Below, piece by piece: positions 34,829-37,918 of a stretch of 37,918 nt of DNA. The stretch's first letter is position 1; every line of letters begins with the position of its first letter. The stretch is taken from the NCBI GenBank assembly GCA_000648925.1, contig JFHF01000064.1:1-37918 (forward strand), read 5' to 3'. The translations under genes were made by a program, and so were the position numbers. This DNA comes from Caballeronia jiangsuensis (lineage in GTDB: Bacteria; Pseudomonadota; Gammaproteobacteria; Burkholderiales; Burkholderiaceae). The notes below the pieces were generated by a model, which did not search any database, was not told the origin of the DNA, and was given only the letters and a program-made list of their open reading frames with translations.

Positions 34829-35147
34829 CTCTCATCCTGATTGACGCGCAGTTCGCGGGCAAAGCGAGCCCGCGTCAATCAACCCCGGCATCGCCTTCCA
34901 CGCCACCACATTCTCATCCTGATTGTCGCGCAGCCAGAATAACCGCGGCATCACCCTTACACAGCAATCCTGAATGACCGGTCTCTACAGCATGATTGTC
35001 GCGCGACACCCACACGCCCGCGTCAATCAAGGCCGCGCGTCAATCAACAAAAGCTTGCAAGCGTCAATCAACATCGGCATCATCATTTCTGCCGCGACAT
35101 TCTCAACTTGATTGTCGCGCGTCTCTCATCCGGATTGTCGCGCCACA
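34829..35147. repeat. Repeat-rich right end of the IS21 element
   Basis: This non-coding stretch carries at least five units of the form TCTCATCCTGATTGTCGCGC (near 34829, 34911, 34982, 35100 and 35123) and, in the opposite sense, four copies of GCGTCAATCAA (34872, 35020, 35037, 35061). The last two units form the terminal inverted repeat that mirrors the left end. The rest look like extra IstA binding sites. Confidence 0.75.
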
Positions 35148-35154
35148 AACAGCA
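35148..35154. repeat. Right target-site duplication of the IS21-family element
   Basis: AACAGCA, identical to 32254-32260, follows the terminal CA of the element. Confidence 0.9.
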
Positions 35155-35357
35155 GGCCGTTCGACTCAGAGAATAGTAGCGATGGCTGGCACGCCTTCGT
35201 ATTCCCCGACATGAGGCCCCGGTTCCTTTCTAACGCTGCTATTTCACAGGCTATTGCCATCGGCAATTTCAAGGCAGGCCGGAACCAGTACGATAGCTGG
35301 GCGGAAGTAGATCATCTTCAGCCTACCGATCCGCCGCATTGCCGGCAGCCAACCTAA
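35148..35357 (+). pseudogene. 3' part of the interrupted nuclease gene
   Basis: Starting in the right copy of the target duplication, the frame encodes 69 residues beginning NSRPFDSENSSDGWHAFVF and ends at a TAA at 35355-35357. Joining it to codon 204 of the left fragment at the duplicated AACAGCA keeps the reading frame and gives one protein of 273 residues. It has no start codon or ribosome binding site of its own. Confidence 0.85.
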
Positions 35358-35681
35358 GCATACGTTTCGACAGGTAAGTTTTGTTGCAAGGACAACGCGC
35401 TGATGTACTGGATGAGCGATGCTTCGTCGGAACGGCCCTTCGTGGTTCTGAAATTACCAAGGTGCCCCTATGCGAGTGGATATGGTGGGCGTATGCGTCG
35501 CGTTGCGTTGCGTTGCGTTGCGTTGCGTTAAGTGTGCGGGTTTGGATGCTACATAATTCTCATTTTTTGGTTCTTGACGGAACACCGGGGAAAGAGACCG
35601 CTCCCCGCAAGGCGGTCCCGCATCTGCGCGTCCGATCAATGACCGCGTTCGCGTTGATTGCTGGTACTTTTGCCCTTGGCG
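35358..35681. other. Intergenic region with a pentanucleotide repeat
   Basis: This 324-bp gap between the nuclease remnant and the 3' end of the helicase gene holds no convincing gene. It contains six tandem GCGTT units at 35500-35529. GACCGC (35596-35601) and GCGGTC (35612-35617) could form a weak hairpin for ending the helicase transcript on the minus strand. Confidence 0.45.
35500..35529 (+). repeat. (GCGTT)6 tandem repeat
   Basis: Six perfect GCGTT copies, preceded by an imperfect GCGTC. Five-base units can gain or lose copies by slippage. It lies about 150 bp beyond the 3' end of the Res-like gene and not inside a recognisable gene. Confidence 0.9.
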
Positions 35682-37918
35682 TCAAAGATAGTCATTCGCC
35701 AGCTTCCCGGCGAACAGGCTTTGCGCAGTGACATCCCCACCTTGTAACTTGTCGATCGCCGCGCGCACGTCCTCGCGAGTCAAATCGAGAACCCGCAACT
35801 TGCCGTTTACCTCGGCCACGGCTTCGATACGACGGTAGGCCGTCTCATGGATTTGCGCATACTTCGCAAGTCCACGCAACTTCGGTATCGCATCGCTGAA
35901 CTGTGTGCCATGCGGATCGACCAGATCCGCGACCACGGTTCCGTCGTCGCTAGTAGCGAAGAAGATAAAGTCCGGGCGTACCATCCGATATTGCCCATCC
36001 GACAGGTAGGTCACGCCCAACGACGATTGACCTGGCTGCTGCGGGTTGCGATACCAGAAGCCAAAGCCCTTGCGGCCGGATTCGGTCTCGACCACCTTCG
36101 TCTCCCATGTGTTCAGTTCGGCCGGATATCTGCCGTCCTTGTCGCAGAGCAAGTGGTTCTTCCACGTCGGTAGGTCCGTCACGATGGCGCCGTCACGAGT
36201 CTTCGTCGGTTCAAACCGCGCTTCTGGCTTAATTAACTCCACGTCTTGTGGATCCGTGCTCATCTCGACAATCTGACGGTACGATTCCTTCCGGTCGTCG
36301 TTCAAAGACTTGATCTGCGCCCCGTATTGCGCTGTCCAGGCCTTCACCAGACGGTCGGCCTCGCTATCAAAGTAAGCTTGGACTTCTGTCACAAGGCATA
36401 GGCCGGCCAAGGTGACGCGCGCTTCAACGATGGCTTCCAGGAACTGTTCGGCATCGTCGTCCGGATTGGCCACCTTGTAGGCGAGGTGATCAACGTAGGT
36501 CCGGGCGATGTCCGGTGTGAAGACGTGCGTGGCACGTCGATAGACATCGGCGATGGCCGCTGCATCGGCGTCCTCGTCCCACAACTGGTTGAAGCTCTTG
36601 GCCTTTCCTTGCAGGTCAGCGCGGACGGTCCGCCCGTCCACCGTCAACACAGCTTCGCGCCTAGCTGCGATTGTTTCCCGATTGGTTTGTTGGAAGCGGT
36701 CGAGCGCTTCGTGCAACGCGGCATGAGCCAACTTGCCCGCGTTCGGCAGAATGCCGTCCGATGCCAATTCGTGCGCAAGCGCCGTCAGACGCTTGGCCGG
36801 CTTCGCGCCACGTTGCGGACGGGTCTGCGACGGCATGGCCTCGAACGCTTGCCAAATCGACGCCGGCACATCGGGATTAGGTTTGACTTCGACGTAATCG
36901 ATCAGGATACGACCAGGCGTCGCGCTCTGTGTCTCGTCGCCATTGATCAACGCATCGACGACGCTGATTGCCGTCTTCCGGTTGAACTTCGGCAGCAGAC
37001 AGTCAACCGTGTTCAATCGTTCGTTGCCTGGAATACGACGTGCCAGGGGCGAACGGACCATACGACCGAGCAACTGCGTGATGTGCGTGCGATCGCTGGC
37101 CGCGCGGAACGACACCATCACCTCGGCGCGCGGGCAGTCCCAACCTGTGCTGATTGCGTCCTTGGCGACTAGCACACGCACCCAGCTTGATTCCTGAACA
37201 CGCTGCGGCTCGATGTAGGGGACGTCACGGTTGCCGAAGCGCTGTGTGGTGTGCTCGCCGAACACGTGCGCCACGCTACCGGGCGGCAGTTCCGGATAAC
37301 GCGTATAGATGGTGTCCAATGCGTGTCCAATCTCGTTCGGATCCGGCGTGTTCGGTACCTGCAATACCATCAGCGGGAGGACAATATGAGATTCGTCCTG
37401 CTGCTTGGCATACTCGGCCCAGGCTTGCGTGGAATCCTTCAGCTTATCGGTGGCACGACGGACCAATACCGTATCGAAATCGCCAGCATCTTCCGGAATG
37501 TCGAGCAAGATTGTGTCCTTGATCAGACCGGATTCCTGTACCTTCGTCGTGTCCACGGTTACGTTATCTAGCTTGAGGCGCTTTACGCCGCCCTCCATTG
37601 CATGGTTGAATCGATCGACCGTAGCTGAGATGCCAAGGGCCACCGGAATGCCGGGCACTCCACTGGCACCGTTGATCAAACGAAGGACGATAGTGCTCTT
37701 GGCATTCTGGCTGGCGGTAGTGGGATTGCCCATGCCACGGTGCGCTTCGTCGAGCACCAAGTACAGGGTCAAGTCTGGGTCCTCGATGGTGTTCTGGATG
37801 GTGTCCCAGATCGTATACGCCCGCAGGTCCGGGCGGGTCTCAGGCAGCAGGGTGCCTGCCCTAACTTCAAGTTCTTCCTGATCGAAGCCTCGCACCAACA
37901 GACTGTTCTTGCCCAGCT
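35682..37918 (-). CDS. Type III Res-like DEAD/DEAH helicase-nuclease (5' end outside window)
   Basis: At least 745 residues are present and the frame stays open through the right edge, so the N-terminus with Walker A is missing. Helicase motifs II (LVLDEAHRGM), III (LGISATVDRF), V (VAKDAISTGWDCP) and VI (THITQLLGRMVRSP) are clear, as in SF2 enzymes of type III restriction systems. Near the C-terminus RPDFIFFATSDDGTVVADLV followed by DPHG resembles the Res nuclease core, with Asp where an E-x-K would be expected. It probably moves along and cuts foreign DNA with a methylase partner encoded to the right; neither can be checked here. A different helicase-based defence system is possible. Confidence 0.82.
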   Translation of the reverse strand, partial: LGKNSLLVRGFDQEELEVRAGTLLPETRPDLRAYTIWDTIQNTIEDPDLTLYLVLDEAHRGMGNPTTASQNAKSTIVLRLINGASGVPGIPVALGISATVDRFNHAMEGGVKRLKLDNVTVDTTKVQESGLIKDTILLDIPEDAGDFDTVLVRRATDKLKDSTQAWAEYAKQQDESHIVLPLMVLQVPNTPDPNEIGHALDTIYTRYPELPPGSVAHVFGEHTTQRFGNRDVPYIEPQRVQESSWVRVLVAKDAISTGWDCPRAEVMVSFRAASDRTHITQLLGRMVRSPLARRIPGNERLNTVDCLLPKFNRKTAISVVDALINGDETQSATPGRILIDYVEVKPNPDVPASIWQAFEAMPSQTRPQRGAKPAKRLTALAHELASDGILPNAGKLAHAALHEALDRFQQTNRETIAARREAVLTVDGRTVRADLQGKAKSFNQLWDEDADAAAIADVYRRATHVFTPDIARTYVDHLAYKVANPDDDAEQFLEAIVEARVTLAGLCLVTEVQAYFDSEADRLVKAWTAQYGAQIKSLNDDRKESYRQIVEMSTDPQDVELIKPEARFEPTKTRDGAIVTDLPTWKNHLLCDKDGRYPAELNTWETKVVETESGRKGFGFWYRNPQQPGQSSLGVTYLSDGQYRMVRPDFIFFATSDDGTVVADLVDPHGTQFSDAIPKLRGLAKYAQIHETAYRRIEAVAEVNGKLRVLDLTREDVRAAIDKLQGGDVTAQSLFAGKLANDYL

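Larger units (their letters stand above)
32261..35147 (+). mobile_element. Complete IS21-family insertion sequence (2887 bp)
   Basis: The element begins TG and ends CA and is flanked by the 7-bp duplication AACAGCA. Its ends are imperfect inverted repeats: the left begins TGCCGCGCGTCAAACAAG and the right, read inward, TGTGGCGCGACAATCCGG; both go on to TGAGAG and then a second copy of the unit. istA and istB overlap by 4 bp and both are full length. All parts needed for transposition are present, so it may still be active. It has split a nuclease gene. Confidence 0.92.

Noticed and set aside
34829..35147. Repeated GCGTCAATCAA and TGATTGTCGCGC units looked like a CRISPR array.
   Set aside because: Repeats are short, imperfect, unevenly spaced and on both strands, and the last ones match the left end of the IS21 element.
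35381..35731. A 116-codon frame spanning the GCGTT repeat as a phase-variable gene.
   Set aside because: It starts with TTG without a ribosome binding site, overlaps the helicase gene end and resembles no protein I know.

Overview
The window reads as chromosomal DNA of a high-GC betaproteobacterium of the Burkholderiaceae, most like Paraburkholderia or Caballeronia. This is inferred from protein recognition, strong GC bias at third codon positions, and the block ubiX-grxD-prmC-prfA-hemA. No 16S rRNA or tRNA gene is present to confirm it. About 0-29.9 kb is ordinary, densely packed core and accessory chromosome. About 30.0 kb to the end is a visibly less GC-rich defence-type island carrying an insertion sequence.

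Region 1 (0.1-9.6 kb). A FAD-dependent dehydrogenase is followed by a convergent hexuronate operon on the minus strand: a UxaB-like reductase, an ACS-family MFS carrier and UxaA. It is read from a good sigma70-like promoter with palindromic candidate operators, and is divided from its likely FadR/GntR regulator by a shared intergenic region. A small helical protein, a methyltransferase, and a TetR regulator plus DUF1415 pair follow.

Region 2 (9.6-17.8 kb). Two MFS carriers, a nitroreductase, a short Hsp70-like ATPase (YegD type), a cold-shock protein with a long leader, an APC permease and a DOPA-dioxygenase-type enzyme. The TetR/MFS intergenic region holds a perfect 16-bp palindrome lying exactly in the spacer of a candidate promoter on each strand.

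Region 3 (17.8-29.9 kb). Housekeeping genes on the minus strand: ubiX (flavin prenyltransferase), grxD (monothiol glutaredoxin), prmC and prfA (release-factor methylase and release factor 1, overlapping by 4 bp) and hemA (first step of haem synthesis). A glycosyltransferase in a more AT-rich patch, an X-Pro aminopeptidase, a HAD phosphatase, a DUF748 envelope protein, ettA and a secreted DUF3761 protein follow.

Region 4 (30.0-37.9 kb). A PGN_0703-type putative restriction endonuclease, a second PD-(D/E)XK-like nuclease gene cut in two by a complete IS21-family element (32261-35147, 7-bp target duplication, both transposition genes intact), and a large type III Res-like helicase running off the right edge. 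The interrupted nuclease can be rejoined in frame to 273 codons. The most unusual local structure is a two-part stem-loop that hides the whole Shine-Dalgarno sequence of the PGN_0703 gene, directly after the stop codon of a possible 29-codon leader frame. This suggests translational control of a toxic nuclease.
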